42,808 nucleotides of DNA from Streptomyces sp. ICC1 (GCF_003287935.1 NZ_CP030287.1:8140532-8183339), one strand, 5' to 3'; shown: positions 16,566-24,698, counted from the first letter of the stretch. Numbers and translations are program-made. Notes: a model not told the origin generated them from the letters alone.

Positions 16566-18556
16566 AGCGTCCCGGGCTCCCCGTGCTTTCCCCGCTCCCT
16601 TCTCTTCCCCCGTTTCCGCTGCTCCCTCCGCTCCGGGGGTACCTCGCCCTGCGCCTTCCCGCCCGCCTTCCCCGAGTCCGGTGGACCTCCGCGGTCCTGC
16701 TGGTCGCCCTCGGCGCGGGCACCGTGCGCGCCGCCCGCCGGCTGCGGGCGATCCCGGTGCTGCCCATGACCCCTCCCATGGCCGCGCCCGCCGCCGCCGG
16801 GGTGCCGCGCGCCGCGGGCTGGCGGCTGCTCACCGCCCGCGGGGTCGAACCCGACGCGGCCACCTTCCTCGCCGCCTGCGCGCACGCCGACCGGGAGGGG
16901 CTGCACGTCCTGGACCTGCTGCCCGCGGACCTGGCCACCGAACGGACCATGGGCCTGCTGCGGCTGGTCGATCCGGCCGGCTACCGCCAGGACCGGCTCG
17001 GCGAGGGGCGCGGAGCGGGCTTCGCGGTGCTCGTCTCCGAGGAGGTGCTCGCGCGGGCCGGCGTGGATCCGGCCGAGCCGCGGCCCGCCCCGGCGGAACT
17101 CCTGGCGCTGACCCGCCGTTTGAAGGAGTACGCCACCGACGCCACCGGACTGGCCATCGCACCGGCCCTGAGCTGCGGACCTCCGCCGGACGCGAGCGGA
17201 GCGGCCCGCGCCGGCGAGCTCCGGGCCCAAGGGCTGCCACCGGGGGCGCTCGCCGCCGCGCAGCTCGCCGGGCTGGCCCTGCTGGCGGGCGTGGCCGTGC
17301 GCCAGGGCCGGTGGGGCGCCGCCGCGGCGGGGCTGTACTGGATCCAGCCCTGCCTGGCCCTCGGCGGGCCCGGCACACCGCTGCGCCCGGGCGATCTGGC
17401 CCTGGCCACAGCCGCCCGGCCGGTGCGCTCCCTCGCCGCCGCCCTGCGCACGGCCGCCGCCACGGCCCGTACCCGGCGGGCCGGCGGCGCCACCCCCGAG
17501 AGCGAGCGCGAGACGGCGCGGGCCGCCGTCCGGGCCGCCGACTACCGGACCGACCTGGCAGCGGGGACCGACCGGTTCTTCGAACCGCGCCGCCAGGACT
17601 GCCCCTGGTGCGGCTCCCGGCAGCTGTCCGTCCGCGTCCGGGTGCCCGATCTGCTCCAGGCCAAGCCCGGCCTGTTCACCCTGGACGGCTGCGGAGACTG
17701 CGGGCACGTCTTCCAGAACCCCCGGCTGACCCTGGAGGGGCTGGAGTTCTACTACCGCGACTTCTACGACGGCCGCGGCGGCGAGGGGGCGGCCACGGTC
17801 TTCGGGCGGCTCGGCGCCGCCTACCGGGGCCGGGCCGAGATGCTCCGCCCCCACGGAGCCCCCGCGTCCTGGCTCGACGTCGGCACCGGGCACGGCCACT
17901 TCTGCAACGCGGCACGCGCCGTCTGGCCGGACACCCGCTTCGACGGGCTGGACATGGGCGACGCGGTGCGCGACGCGGAGCGGCGCGGCTGGGTGGAGAC
18001 GGGCCACCAGGGCCAGTTCCCGGAGTTCGCGGTGAAACTGGCGGGCCAGTACGAGGTGGTCAGCATGTACCACTACCTGGAGCACACCCGGGACCCGCTC
18101 GCGGAACTGGACACGGCGGCCGCCGTCCTCGCCCCCGGCGGCTACCTGACCATCGAGATCCCCGACCCCGAATCGCGCATGGCCCGGCTGCTCGGCCCGG
18201 CCTGGCTGCCCTGGTTCCAGCCGCAGCACCAGCACCTCATCCCGGCCGCCAACCTGCGCGAGGCGCTGGCCGAGCGCGGGTTCACCGTGCTCGCCGAGGA
18301 GCACGGCCCGGCCCACCAGGGCAACGACTTCTTCGGCGCGGTGGCCCTGACCGCGACCAGGCTGGCCCCGGACCCCGACCGGCCCTGGGCCTCCCCGGCC
18401 ACCCCCGGCCGGCGCGCCCTCACCCACGCCGTACAGGTGGCCGCGCTGCCGTGCTTCGCCGCCGCGGCGGTGCTCGACGCACTGCGCACGGCCGTGGCCC
18501 GGCGCACGGACGGCGGGAACGCCTACCGGATGCTGGCCCGGAAGGACGAGCGGTGA
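16562..18556 (+). CDS. Membrane-anchored zinc-ribbon SAM-dependent methyltransferase fusion
   Basis: A 664-residue protein in three parts. Residues 1-345 are of unknown function. They have a hydrophobic segment near 41-58 and another near 235-272, with a folded-looking middle (FLAACAHADREGLHVLDLLP). Residues 347-390 form a zinc ribbon: CPWCGS and CGDCGHVFQNPRLTLEGLEFYY. Residues 430-600 are a class I methyltransferase with LDVGTGHGHF, YHYLEHTRDP and APGGYLTIEIPDP. Ribbon plus methyltransferase is known from sugar C-methyltransferases and related tailoring enzymes; the membrane N-terminal half is what is unusual. The last codons lie inside a 30-bp hairpin. Confidence 0.82.
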   Translation: MKRPGLPVLSPLPSLPPFPLLPPLRGYLALRLPARLPRVRWTSAVLLVALGAGTVRAARRLRAIPVLPMTPPMAAPAAAGVPRAAGWRLLTARGVEPDAATFLAACAHADREGLHVLDLLPADLATERTMGLLRLVDPAGYRQDRLGEGRGAGFAVLVSEEVLARAGVDPAEPRPAPAELLALTRRLKEYATDATGLAIAPALSCGPPPDASGAARAGELRAQGLPPGALAAAQLAGLALLAGVAVRQGRWGAAAAGLYWIQPCLALGGPGTPLRPGDLALATAARPVRSLAAALRTAAATARTRRAGGATPESERETARAAVRAADYRTDLAAGTDRFFEPRRQDCPWCGSRQLSVRVRVPDLLQAKPGLFTLDGCGDCGHVFQNPRLTLEGLEFYYRDFYDGRGGEGAATVFGRLGAAYRGRAEMLRPHGAPASWLDVGTGHGHFCNAARAVWPDTRFDGLDMGDAVRDAERRGWVETGHQGQFPEFAVKLAGQYEVVSMYHYLEHTRDPLAELDTAAAVLAPGGYLTIEIPDPESRMARLLGPAWLPWFQPQHQHLIPAANLREALAERGFTVLAEEHGPAHQGNDFFGAVALTATRLAPDPDRPWASPATPGRRALTHAVQVAALPCFAAAAVLDALRTAVARRTDGGNAYRMLARKDER

Positions 18557-18603
18557 CGGGCGCCGCGGCCCCCGCCGCGGCGCCCGTCACCGCTCGTCCT
18601 TCC
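18540..18603 (+). terminator. Perfect 30-bp inverted repeat spanning the methyltransferase stop codon
   Basis: The left arm 18540-18569 and right arm 18574-18603 are exactly complementary, with the 4-base loop CCCC. The left arm includes the last five codons and the stop of the methyltransferase gene. It would terminate transcription of the operon. The length and perfection are unusual, and a fold-back chimera formed during amplification is an alternative origin. The following 18604-18740 holds no supported gene; I see only C-rich sequence. Confidence 0.65.
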
Positions 18604-18740
18604 CACAACCCGCCATCACCCTTCACCCCCGTCGCGCGCGCAGCGCCGAGCGCCGCCCCCGCGTGCGCCCACACCGGGCAGGGCATGTTGGGCTAACGGC
18701 GCGGTGCGCGGCGGGCGCCGGCGGGGGCGGCGTACCGCTG

Positions 18741-19244
18741 TCCGTGCTCGCGAGCGTCGCCACCGAGCCCGATCCGGCGGAGCGCCTCGCGCGGGTACGG
18801 GCCTGGACGGTGCTGCCGGACCGGGCGGTGGTGCGGTTCGCGGAGCCGGGGGCCCGGGAGCTGGCCGAGGCACTGCTGGAGCGCGGGGTCGCGGTGGACG
18901 CGGAGGTCCCGGTGGGCGGGCCGCCCGAGCCGCTGGAGCGGTTCCTGGCCTGGCCGGTACGGGACCCGGCGCGGGTCCGGCTCGCGGTCGAACTGCCCGG
19001 GGCCGACCGGGCCCTGGTGGCGCTGGCGCTGCGCGGGCTGCCCCCCGTACCGGTGCTGCTGTTCGGGCGGGAGGCCGCGGCCTGGCCGGTGCTGCGCCTG
19101 GCCGCGCGCTGCGGCACGGGCGCCCGGATCGGCGTGGGCGACGTACTGCGGGTGCCGGACGGGCGGCCGGCCCGCTCGAACGCCCAACTGGTCGCGGCGG
19201 CCGCCCGGTTCCGGGATGAGGCTCCTACAGCCGGGATCCGGTGA
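18741..19244 (+). pseudogene. 5'-truncated BKACE (DUF849, 3-keto-5-aminohexanoate cleavage-like) gene
   Basis: The frame matches only the C-terminal two thirds of BKACE proteins. Visible are TEPDPAERLARVRAWTVLPD, FAEPGARELAEALLERGVAV, LLFGREAAAWPVLRLAAR and the terminal GARIGVGDVLRVPDGRPARS. Full members are near 250 residues and begin with about 75 residues carrying the metal-binding His and Glu of the TIM barrel. These are absent, replaced by an unrelated Gly/Ala stretch, with no ribosome site. It is therefore a remnant or the product of a false join near 18720-18740. The 3' end overlaps soxR by 20 bases on the opposite strand. Confidence 0.7.
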
Positions 19245-19668
19245 GGCGTTCGCCGAAGACGTCGTCCGGGTTGGAGAGCGCGCAGTTCTCCAGCGAGAGG
19301 CAGCCGCAGCCGATGCAGTCGGCCAAATGGTCGCGCAGGCGGCCCAGTCGGGCGATGCGGTGGTCCAGCTCGGCCCGCCAGTTCTCGGAGAGCCGGGCCC
19401 AGTCGGCGCGGTTGGGGGTGCGGCCTTCGGGGAGCTGGGTGAGCGCGTCGCGAATGCTGGCGAGCGGGATCCCGACGCGCTGGGCGGCGCGCACGAAGGC
19501 CACCCTGCGCAGCGCGTCGCGGGTGTAGCGGCGCTGGTTGCCTGAGGTGCGGCGGCTGGTGATCAGGCCTTTGGTCTCGTAGAAGTGCAGCGCGGAGACC
19601 GCGGCACCGCTGCGGGCGGACAGCTGGCCGACGGTGAGCTCGTGGACTTTCTCGGGAATCTGCGGCAC
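19225..19668 (-). CDS. soxR: Redox-sensitive MerR-type activator SoxR
   Basis: Senses redox-cycling compounds through a [2Fe-2S] cluster and activates transcription. The HTH reads [21 protein letters not shown], followed by a dimer helix. The cluster motif [12 protein letters not shown] is complete with four cysteines, and the C-terminal [16 protein letters not shown] is the actinobacterial signature. GTG 19668 (start of [12 protein letters not shown]) matches known Streptomyces SoxR; 147 residues. In Streptomyces it controls quinone- and pigment-related genes. No SoxR box (paired CAAG/CTTG with TTAA core) is evident beside it. Confidence 0.95.
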   Translation of the reverse strand: MPQIPEKVHELTVGQLSARSGAAVSALHFYETKGLITSRRTSGNQRRYTRDALRRVAFVRAAQRVGIPLASIRDALTQLPEGRTPNRADWARLSENWRAELDHRIARLGRLRDHLADCIGCGCLSLENCALSNPDDVFGERLTGSRL

Positions 19669-19745
19669 ACCGCCGAGGGTAGTCGGCCGCACCGACATTC
19701 GTTGATCCGTGTGTCGTTGACAGATACACGCGGCCCCCAGCATGC

Positions 19746-19759
19746 TGAGCAAGCGCTTA
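19746..19759. promoter_or_regulatory. TetR operator candidate upstream of the MaoC gene
   Basis: TGAGCAAGCGCTTA, with TT following, agrees with the actinobacterial KstR2-type pattern AnCAAGnnCTTGnT at nine of ten fixed positions. The identical 14-mer recurs at 21002-21015, above the TetR gene transcribed toward this locus. It lies 38 bases before the MaoC start. Confidence 0.65.
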
Positions 19760-19796
19760 TTCGTCAGATTCGTCAGGGAGAGGCAGGGGTACGAGG

Positions 19797-20258
19797 ATGG
19801 CCGAGCCGAGGATCTTCACGTCCGCCGAGGAGTTGACCGCCGGGATCGGCGAGCCGCTCGGCCCCAGCGACTGGCTGGAGGTGGACCAGAAGCGGATCGA
19901 CCTCTTCGCCGACGCCACGGGCGACCACCAGTGGATCCACGTGGACCCGGAGCGGGCGGCGGGCGGGCCCTTCGGGTCCACGATCGCGCACGGGTACCTC
20001 ACGCTGTCCCTGCTGCCGAGCCTGGTGCCGCAGATCATGCGGGTCGAGGGCATGCGGATGGGCATCAACTACGGGGTGAACAAGGTGCGCTTCCCGGCGC
20101 CGGTGCCGGTCGGCTCGCGGCTGCGCGCGACCGCGCTGATCACGGAGGCCGTGGAGGCGGGCGGCGGCGTACAGGTGTCGGCGACCGTCACGGTCGAGCG
20201 CGAGGGCGGCGAGAAGCCGGTGTGCGTCGCCGAGTCGGTGTCCCGCTACTACTTCTGA
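19797..20258 (+). CDS. MaoC-family (R)-specific enoyl-CoA hydratase
   Basis: Single-hotdog hydratase of 153 residues acting on enoyl-CoA thioesters. The signature hydratase-2 motif is present: [18 protein letters not shown] with the catalytic Asp and His, then [21 protein letters not shown] 19797 has GGGAGAGG and an adjacent GAGG upstream. It is convergent with a TetR gene and overlaps its 3' end by 10 bases. Both share an upstream 14-mer, which suggests control by that TetR and a role in fatty acid, sterol-side-chain or similar CoA-ester metabolism. Confidence 0.9.
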   Translation: MAEPRIFTSAEELTAGIGEPLGPSDWLEVDQKRIDLFADATGDHQWIHVDPERAAGGPFGSTIAHGYLTLSLLPSLVPQIMRVEGMRMGINYGVNKVRFPAPVPVGSRLRATALITEAVEAGGGVQVSATVTVEREGGEKPVCVAESVSRYYF

Positions 20259-20935
20259 GCCTCGGCGGCGGGGCCGGGGCCGGCATCGGGGCCGGGGCCG
20301 GCAGCAGGTCCGGGACCGGCCCCCACCATCCGGAGCACGAGGCCCGCGTAGAGCGCGCCGACCTCGTCCGGCGTGCGGCGGCCGTCCGTGCTGAACCAGC
20401 GGGCGACGTCGATGCAGAGCGACAGGACCGCGAGGGTGGTGCCGGGCACGTCGGGGACGTGGAACTCCCCCGCCTCGACGCCCTCGGCGAGGATCCGGCG
20501 GATGGCGGCGTCGCTCTGCCGGCGCAGCGCCACGATGTCGGAGCGGTGCTCCGGAGCGAGGGCATCGAGCTCGTACTGGACCACGCGCGCGGTGGTGTGG
20601 TGCGCCGCGTGCCACCGCACGAAGGACCGTACGGCCTCGTCGAGGCGCTCGGCGGCGGTGCCGGGGCCCGAGGCGGCGCTGTCCAGGATCTCGAGGGCCT
20701 TGTCGTGGCCGATCCGGCTGATCCGGTGGAGCAGCTCTTCCTTGGTCTTGTAGTGGATGTAGAGCGCGGCCGGGCTCATCCCCGCCCGGCCCGCGATGTC
20801 ACGCGTGGTGGTGGCGTGGTACCCGCGCTCCGCGAAGGCCTCGACGGCCGCGACGAGCAGCCGCCGCGCCGCGTCGGGCGTGACCTCCTGCCACGGCCGG
20901 TAGCCGCCGGTCGTCGTCTCCTGCGCGCTCTCCAT
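20249..20935 (-). CDS. TetR family regulator (KstR2/FadR-like)
   Basis: A 228-residue repressor. HTH: ARRLLVAAVEAFAERGYHAT and RAGMSPAALYIHYKTKEELL. The ligand domain has HHTTARVVQYELDALAPEHR and VLSLCIDVARWFSTDGRRTP, a pattern common in acyl-CoA-sensing TetRs. The tail is a Gly/Pro/Ala repeat (GPGPDAGPGP). ATG 20935 is chosen; the frame opens further upstream at 21388 without support. The 14-mer TGAGCAAGCGCTTA lies 66 bases upstream and again before maoC, so it probably represses both. The KstR2 comparison is inference from the operator. Confidence 0.85.
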   Translation of the reverse strand: MESAQETTTGGYRPWQEVTPDAARRLLVAAVEAFAERGYHATTTRDIAGRAGMSPAALYIHYKTKEELLHRISRIGHDKALEILDSAASGPGTAAERLDEAVRSFVRWHAAHHTTARVVQYELDALAPEHRSDIVALRRQSDAAIRRILAEGVEAGEFHVPDVPGTTLAVLSLCIDVARWFSTDGRRTPDEVGALYAGLVLRMVGAGPGPAAGPGPDAGPGPAAEAQK

Positions 20936-21001
20936 CGCCCGTCTCACCCTCTTCGCGCCGCCCTGTCGTGCCCTGGTGGGAAGGAACAGCCTACCGGAGG
21001 G

Positions 21002-21015
21002 TGAGCAAGCGCTTA
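21002..21015. promoter_or_regulatory. Second copy of the TetR operator 14-mer
   Basis: TGAGCAAGCGCTTA is identical to 19746-19759 and lies upstream of the TetR gene starting at 20935. It also sits 13 bases past the stop of the YiaA-like gene. The flanks differ between the copies, so the repeated core is likely the selected part. Confidence 0.65.
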
Positions 21016-21027
21016 GATGCGTTGCGT

Positions 21028-21333
21028 TCAGCTGCCCTGACCGTGCGGCTTCGGCGCGAAGGGGTCGTAGTCCACCATCATCTTCTCCATGCGGGCCTGG
21101 TCGACGCGGCTGACGATCTGCGTGACCTCCTGCCGGTCGCGGACCACCTTGGCGAGGGTGAAGGCCGAGGTGGTCAGGTAGAGGACCGCGATGCCGAGGA
21201 AGGCGCGCACCCAGCCGTCGGCGTCCATGTTGTAGATCCCCAGGGCCACGGCGGCCATGGCGGTGCCGAAGGAGGCGACGGCCTGGCCGTAGTACGCCCC
21301 CGTGTTCTGCTGCTTGACCGGTGTCTCGTTCAT
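21028..21333 (-). CDS. YiaA/YiaB family inner membrane protein
   Basis: A 101-residue protein with two membrane helices: YYGQAVASFGTAMAAVALGI and WVRAFLGIAVLYLTTSAFTLA, joined by the family motif YNMDADGW. A charged tail follows (VVRDRQEVTQIVSRVDQARM). Function of the family is unknown. ATG 21333 is preferred to the longer frame at 21384 because homologues begin near MNETPVKQQNTGAYYG. Confidence 0.82.
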   Translation of the reverse strand: MNETPVKQQNTGAYYGQAVASFGTAMAAVALGIYNMDADGWVRAFLGIAVLYLTTSAFTLAKVVRDRQEVTQIVSRVDQARMEKMMVDYDPFAPKPHGQGS

Positions 21334-21444
21334 GGGTCCAGCTTCGGGCCCGACGGGCCGCGCCACATCCGCGCTCGTACTCACGCACGTACTCAGGCGC
21401 GCGCGGGGCCGGGCGGGTGCGCGGCCCGGCTCCGGGCGCGCGCG

Positions 21445-22596
21445 TCAGAACGCGGAAACTCCCGTACGGGCGCGGCCGATCAGCAGCTTCTGGATCTGGC
21501 TGGTGCCCTCGTACAGGGTCATCACGCGGGCGTCGCGCAGCAGCTTGCCGGCCGGGTACTCATCGATGTACCCGTAACCGCCGTGCACCTGCAGGGCGTT
21601 GCTCGCGGCGCGGACGGCGGCCTCGGAGGCGAAGAGCTTGGCCGTGGAGGACTCGGTGGCGAACGGCCGCCCGCGGTCGATGAGATCGGCGACCCGCCAG
21701 GTCAGCAGCCGGGCCGCGTCCACGTCCACGGAGATGTCGGCGATCAGCTCCTGGACCAGCTGGTGCCGGGCGATGGGCTTGCCGAACTGCTCGCGCTGGA
21801 CGGCGTAGGAGACGGCCGCGTCGAGGGCCGCCTGCGCGATGCCGACGCAGCCCGCGGCAACCGACATCCGGCCCTTCGCGAGGGCCGACATGGCGACCGA
21901 GAAGCCCTTGCCCTCGGGGCCGAGCATCGCGGAGGCGGGCACGCGCACACCGTCCAGGGAGAGTTCGGCGGTGGCCTGGCCGCGCAGGCCGAGCTTGCCG
22001 TGGATCTCGCGGCGGGTCAGGCCCGGGGAGTCGGCGGGGACGAGGAAGGCGGAGATCGCGCGGTGGCCGGGCTCGTCACCGGTGCGGGCGAAGAGCAGCA
22101 CCACATCGGCCCAGGTGCCGTTGGTGATGAACATCTTGCTGCCGCTGATCACGTACGAGTCCCCCTCGCGCGTGGCGCGGGTGGTGAGGGCGGCGGCGTC
22201 GGAGCCGGTGCCGGGCTCGGTGAGCCCGAAGCAGCCCAGAGCGTCGCCGGAGCACAGCCGGGGCAGCCAGTCGCGCTTCTGCTCCTCGCTCCCCCAGGCG
22301 GCGATGGTCTTGGCGACCAGGCCGAGGGAGACGGAGACGATGCCGCGCACGGCGGAGTCGCCGCGGCCGAGCTCCTCGGTGACCAGGGCGTAGGAGAGGT
22401 GGTCGCCGCCGGAGCCGCCGTACTGCTCGGGGACGGTCAGGCCGAGGAAGCCGACGGCTCCGAGCTTCTTCACGACGGCCCGGTCCACGCTCTCGGCGCG
22501 GTCCCACCCGGCGGCGTACGGGGCGATCTCGCGCTCGGTGAACGCGCGGGCGAGTTCGCGTACGGCGGACTGCTCCTGGCTGAGCTCCAGATTCAC
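21445..22596 (-). CDS. Acyl-CoA dehydrogenase
   Basis: FAD enzyme introducing an alpha-beta double bond in acyl-CoA, passing electrons to ETF. The N-terminal helical domain is ELSQEQSAVRELARAFTERE. Then CFGLTEPGTGSDAAALTTRA and SGSKMFITNG of the flavin site, and GKLGLRGQATAELSLDGVRV. The C-terminal block HGGYGYIDEYPAGKLLRDAR precedes TLYEGTSQIQKLLIGR, where the Glu of YEGT is the usual catalytic base. GTG 22596 has GGAGGTG upstream; 383 residues, full length. It diverges from a TetR gene with a palindromic operator in the 88-base gap. Confidence 0.95.
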   Translation of the reverse strand: MNLELSQEQSAVRELARAFTEREIAPYAAGWDRAESVDRAVVKKLGAVGFLGLTVPEQYGGSGGDHLSYALVTEELGRGDSAVRGIVSVSLGLVAKTIAAWGSEEQKRDWLPRLCSGDALGCFGLTEPGTGSDAAALTTRATREGDSYVISGSKMFITNGTWADVVLLFARTGDEPGHRAISAFLVPADSPGLTRREIHGKLGLRGQATAELSLDGVRVPASAMLGPEGKGFSVAMSALAKGRMSVAAGCVGIAQAALDAAVSYAVQREQFGKPIARHQLVQELIADISVDVDAARLLTWRVADLIDRGRPFATESSTAKLFASEAAVRAASNALQVHGGYGYIDEYPAGKLLRDARVMTLYEGTSQIQKLLIGRARTGVSAF

Positions 22597-22638
22597 CGGG
22601 CACCTCCGGGCGGACGGGTCGGATGGGTCGGATGGGTT

Positions 22639-22655
22639 AATTAGCACTGCTAGTT
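22639..22655. promoter_or_regulatory. Palindromic operator between acyl-CoA dehydrogenase and TetR
   Basis: TAGCACTGCTA (22642-22652) is perfectly symmetric around its central C, with two more paired A/T positions outside. It sits in an AT-rich patch in an otherwise GC-rich divergent promoter, where the neighbouring TetR would be expected to bind and control both genes. Confidence 0.65.
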
Positions 22656-22684
22656 TAGTTGGGGCAGGCCCTACTATGTGGCGC

Positions 22685-23410
22685 ATGGCCAGACCGCGCA
22701 AGCCCCTCCTCAGCAGAGACCGCATCATCGAGGCGGCCGGCGCGCTGGTGGACGCGGAGGGGCTGGAGGCCGTCTCGACGCGGCGGCTGGCCGCCGCGCT
22801 GGGCGTCAGCGGGCCTTCGCTGTACAACCACTTCCGCACGAAGGACGAGATCCTGGACGCCGTCGCGGACGCGGTGAGCGCGCGGGTCGACCTGTCGATG
22901 TTCGAGGCGGTGGGCCTGGCCGGCGGATCCGGCGCGGAGCGGGAGGGCGGTGCCGGCGGCGGCCCTGGCGGAGGCGGCCCCGAGTGGCGGGGCGCCCTGC
23001 TCGCCTGGGCGCACTCGTACCGGGCCGCCCTGTCCGACCATCCGAACATCGTGCCGGTGCTGGCGCGCGGGCCGGGCCGCAGGCCGGCCGGACTGCGGGT
23101 GGCGGACGCCGTCTACGGCGCGATGACCGCCGCCGGCTGGCCGCCGGCGCAGGCGACCCGGATCGGCGCGCTGATGCGGTACTTCATCCTCGGTTCGGCG
23201 GTCGCCTCGTTCGCCCGGGGTTTCGTGGACGACGAAACGGCATACGACCCGTCGGACTACCCGCACCTGGGCCAGGCCCACCGGCTGGCGCACCGGCAGC
23301 GCGAGGTGGACGAAGGGGCCTTCGAGACCGGCCTGACGGCGCTGCTCGACGGACTGGCCATCCAGTACGAGGCGTTGGGGAAGTCGCCGGAACCCGACGA
23401 GCCGGCGTGA
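22685..23410 (+). CDS. TetR family regulator divergent from the acyl-CoA dehydrogenase
   Basis: A 241-residue repressor. The HTH contains LSRDRIIEAAGALVDAEGLE and AAALGVSGPSLYNHFRTKDE. A Gly-rich insert near residues 80-100 (GGAGGGPGGGG) separates DNA-binding and ligand domains. The C-terminal domain (MRYFILGSAVASFARGFVDD) is of the tetracycline-repressor-like C-terminal type. ATG 22685 is set by the reading frame and gap. The divergent layout with a central palindrome predicts local auto- and cross-repression, with an acyl-CoA as a plausible inducer. Confidence 0.87.
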   Translation: MARPRKPLLSRDRIIEAAGALVDAEGLEAVSTRRLAAALGVSGPSLYNHFRTKDEILDAVADAVSARVDLSMFEAVGLAGGSGAEREGGAGGGPGGGGPEWRGALLAWAHSYRAALSDHPNIVPVLARGPGRRPAGLRVADAVYGAMTAAGWPPAQATRIGALMRYFILGSAVASFARGFVDDETAYDPSDYPHLGQAHRLAHRQREVDEGAFETGLTALLDGLAIQYEALGKSPEPDEPA

Positions 23411-23485
23411 CGGCCGAAGAGCCCGGGCCCGGGGCCAGGCCCGGGGCCAGGCCTTGGACCTGACCCCTGACCCTGACGCAGGCCT

Positions 23486-24565
23486 CTAGAAGACGACGAG
23501 CGAGCGGCCGCCCTTGCCCGCCAGCATCGCGTCGAAGGCGGCCGGGATGCCGTCGAGCGTGATGCGGTCGGTGACCAGGGCGCCGAGGTCGAGGCGGCCC
23601 GCGCGGACGTGGGCGGCGATCACCGGGAGGTCGCGGGCGGGGTCGCTGTTGCCGTAGACGCAGCCCGTGAGGGTGCGGGCGAAGTGGAAGATCTCCAGCG
23701 CGTTGAAGGTGACCTGCTGGTCCTTGCCCCCGATGCCGACGACCGTCGTACGGCCGCCTCGGCGGGTGGACTCCCAGGCGCCCCGGATGGACTCGGCGCG
23801 GCCGGCGCACTCGATGGCGACGTCCGCACCGTGGCCGCCGGTCAGCGCGCGGATGTCCTTGGCCGTGGTCTCGGAGGCGAGCACGAACTCCGTGGCCCCC
23901 GCCGCCCGGGCCAGCTCCTCCTTGGCCGGGGAGACGTCCACGGCCACGATCGGGCCTGCCATGGCGATGCGCGCCGACTGGAGGGCCGCGAGGCCCACGC
24001 CGCCGACTCCGAAGACGGCCACCGACTCGCCCGGCCGGACCTGGGCGCTGTGGTGGACGGCTCCGTAGCCGGTGAGGACCGCGCAGCCGAGCAGCGCGGC
24101 CTCGGTGAGCGGGATCCCGGCGGGGGCGGGCAGCACGCAGTTGGCCGCGACGACCGTTTCCTCGGCGAAGGCGGCCACGTTCAGCCCGGGGTGCAGCTCG
24201 GTTCCCCGGGCGTCGTGGGCGTAGACGTTGCCGACCCCGGCGAGCGCCTTGGCGCAGAGCCAGACCTCGCCGATCGAGCAGTGGTGGCACTGCCCGCAGG
24301 ACGGGGCCCAGTTGAGCACCACCCCGTCGCCGGGCGCGACGTGGATGACCCCTTCCCCGACGGCGAGGACCGTGCCCGCGCCCTCGTGGCCGAGGACGGC
24401 GGGCACGGGGACCCGCATGGTGCCGTTGGTGAGGGAGAGGTCGGAGTGGCAGACCCCGGCTGCGGTGAGCCGTACCCGGACCTGCCCGGGGCCGGGCTCG
24501 GGCAGCACGATGTCCCGTATCTCCAGCGGGGCTCCGACGGCGGGCAGGATGGCGGCGCGGACCAT
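23486..24565 (-). CDS. Zinc-dependent alcohol dehydrogenase
   Basis: NAD-dependent medium-chain dehydrogenase of 359 residues. Catalytic zinc ligands are visible in AAGVCHSDLS and GHEGAGTVL. The structural zinc loop CGQCHHCSIGEVWLC keeps all four cysteines. The Rossmann motif VAVFGVGGVGLAALQ is near residue 190. It resembles actinobacterial class III-like alcohol/mycothiol-type dehydrogenases. ATG 24565 sits in the sequence CCATGG, exactly where an unrelated aldehyde dehydrogenase fragment begins on the other strand, so the natural upstream region is probably missing. It converges with the TetR gene across a G/C repeat gap (23411-23485). Confidence 0.92.
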   Translation of the reverse strand: MVRAAILPAVGAPLEIRDIVLPEPGPGQVRVRLTAAGVCHSDLSLTNGTMRVPVPAVLGHEGAGTVLAVGEGVIHVAPGDGVVLNWAPSCGQCHHCSIGEVWLCAKALAGVGNVYAHDARGTELHPGLNVAAFAEETVVAANCVLPAPAGIPLTEAALLGCAVLTGYGAVHHSAQVRPGESVAVFGVGGVGLAALQSARIAMAGPIVAVDVSPAKEELARAAGATEFVLASETTAKDIRALTGGHGADVAIECAGRAESIRGAWESTRRGGRTTVVGIGGKDQQVTFNALEIFHFARTLTGCVYGNSDPARDLPVIAAHVRAGRLDLGALVTDRITLDGIPAAFDAMLAGKGGRSLVVF

Positions 24566-24698
24566 GGTCGTCGGCGCCAAGCAGCGCGACCGCGTGCGCG
24601 GCTTCATCACCAAGGGCGTGGAGGAGGGCGCGCGCCTCGTCGCGGGCGGGCCCGAGGCGCCGCACGCGCAGGGGTACTTCATCGCCCCGACCATCTAG
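24564..24698 (+). pseudogene. Internal fragment of an aldehyde dehydrogenase
   Basis: Forty-four codons match the middle-to-late part of NAD-aldehyde dehydrogenases: AKQRDRVRGFITKGVEEGAR, then LVAGGPEAPHAQGYFIAPT. In full enzymes this lies after the catalytic Cys and runs on into TVFxDV. Here both ends are missing. The left end coincides with the alcohol dehydrogenase start codon and the right end runs into adapter-like sequence. It is best seen as a stray piece brought in by a chimeric join. Confidence 0.8.
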
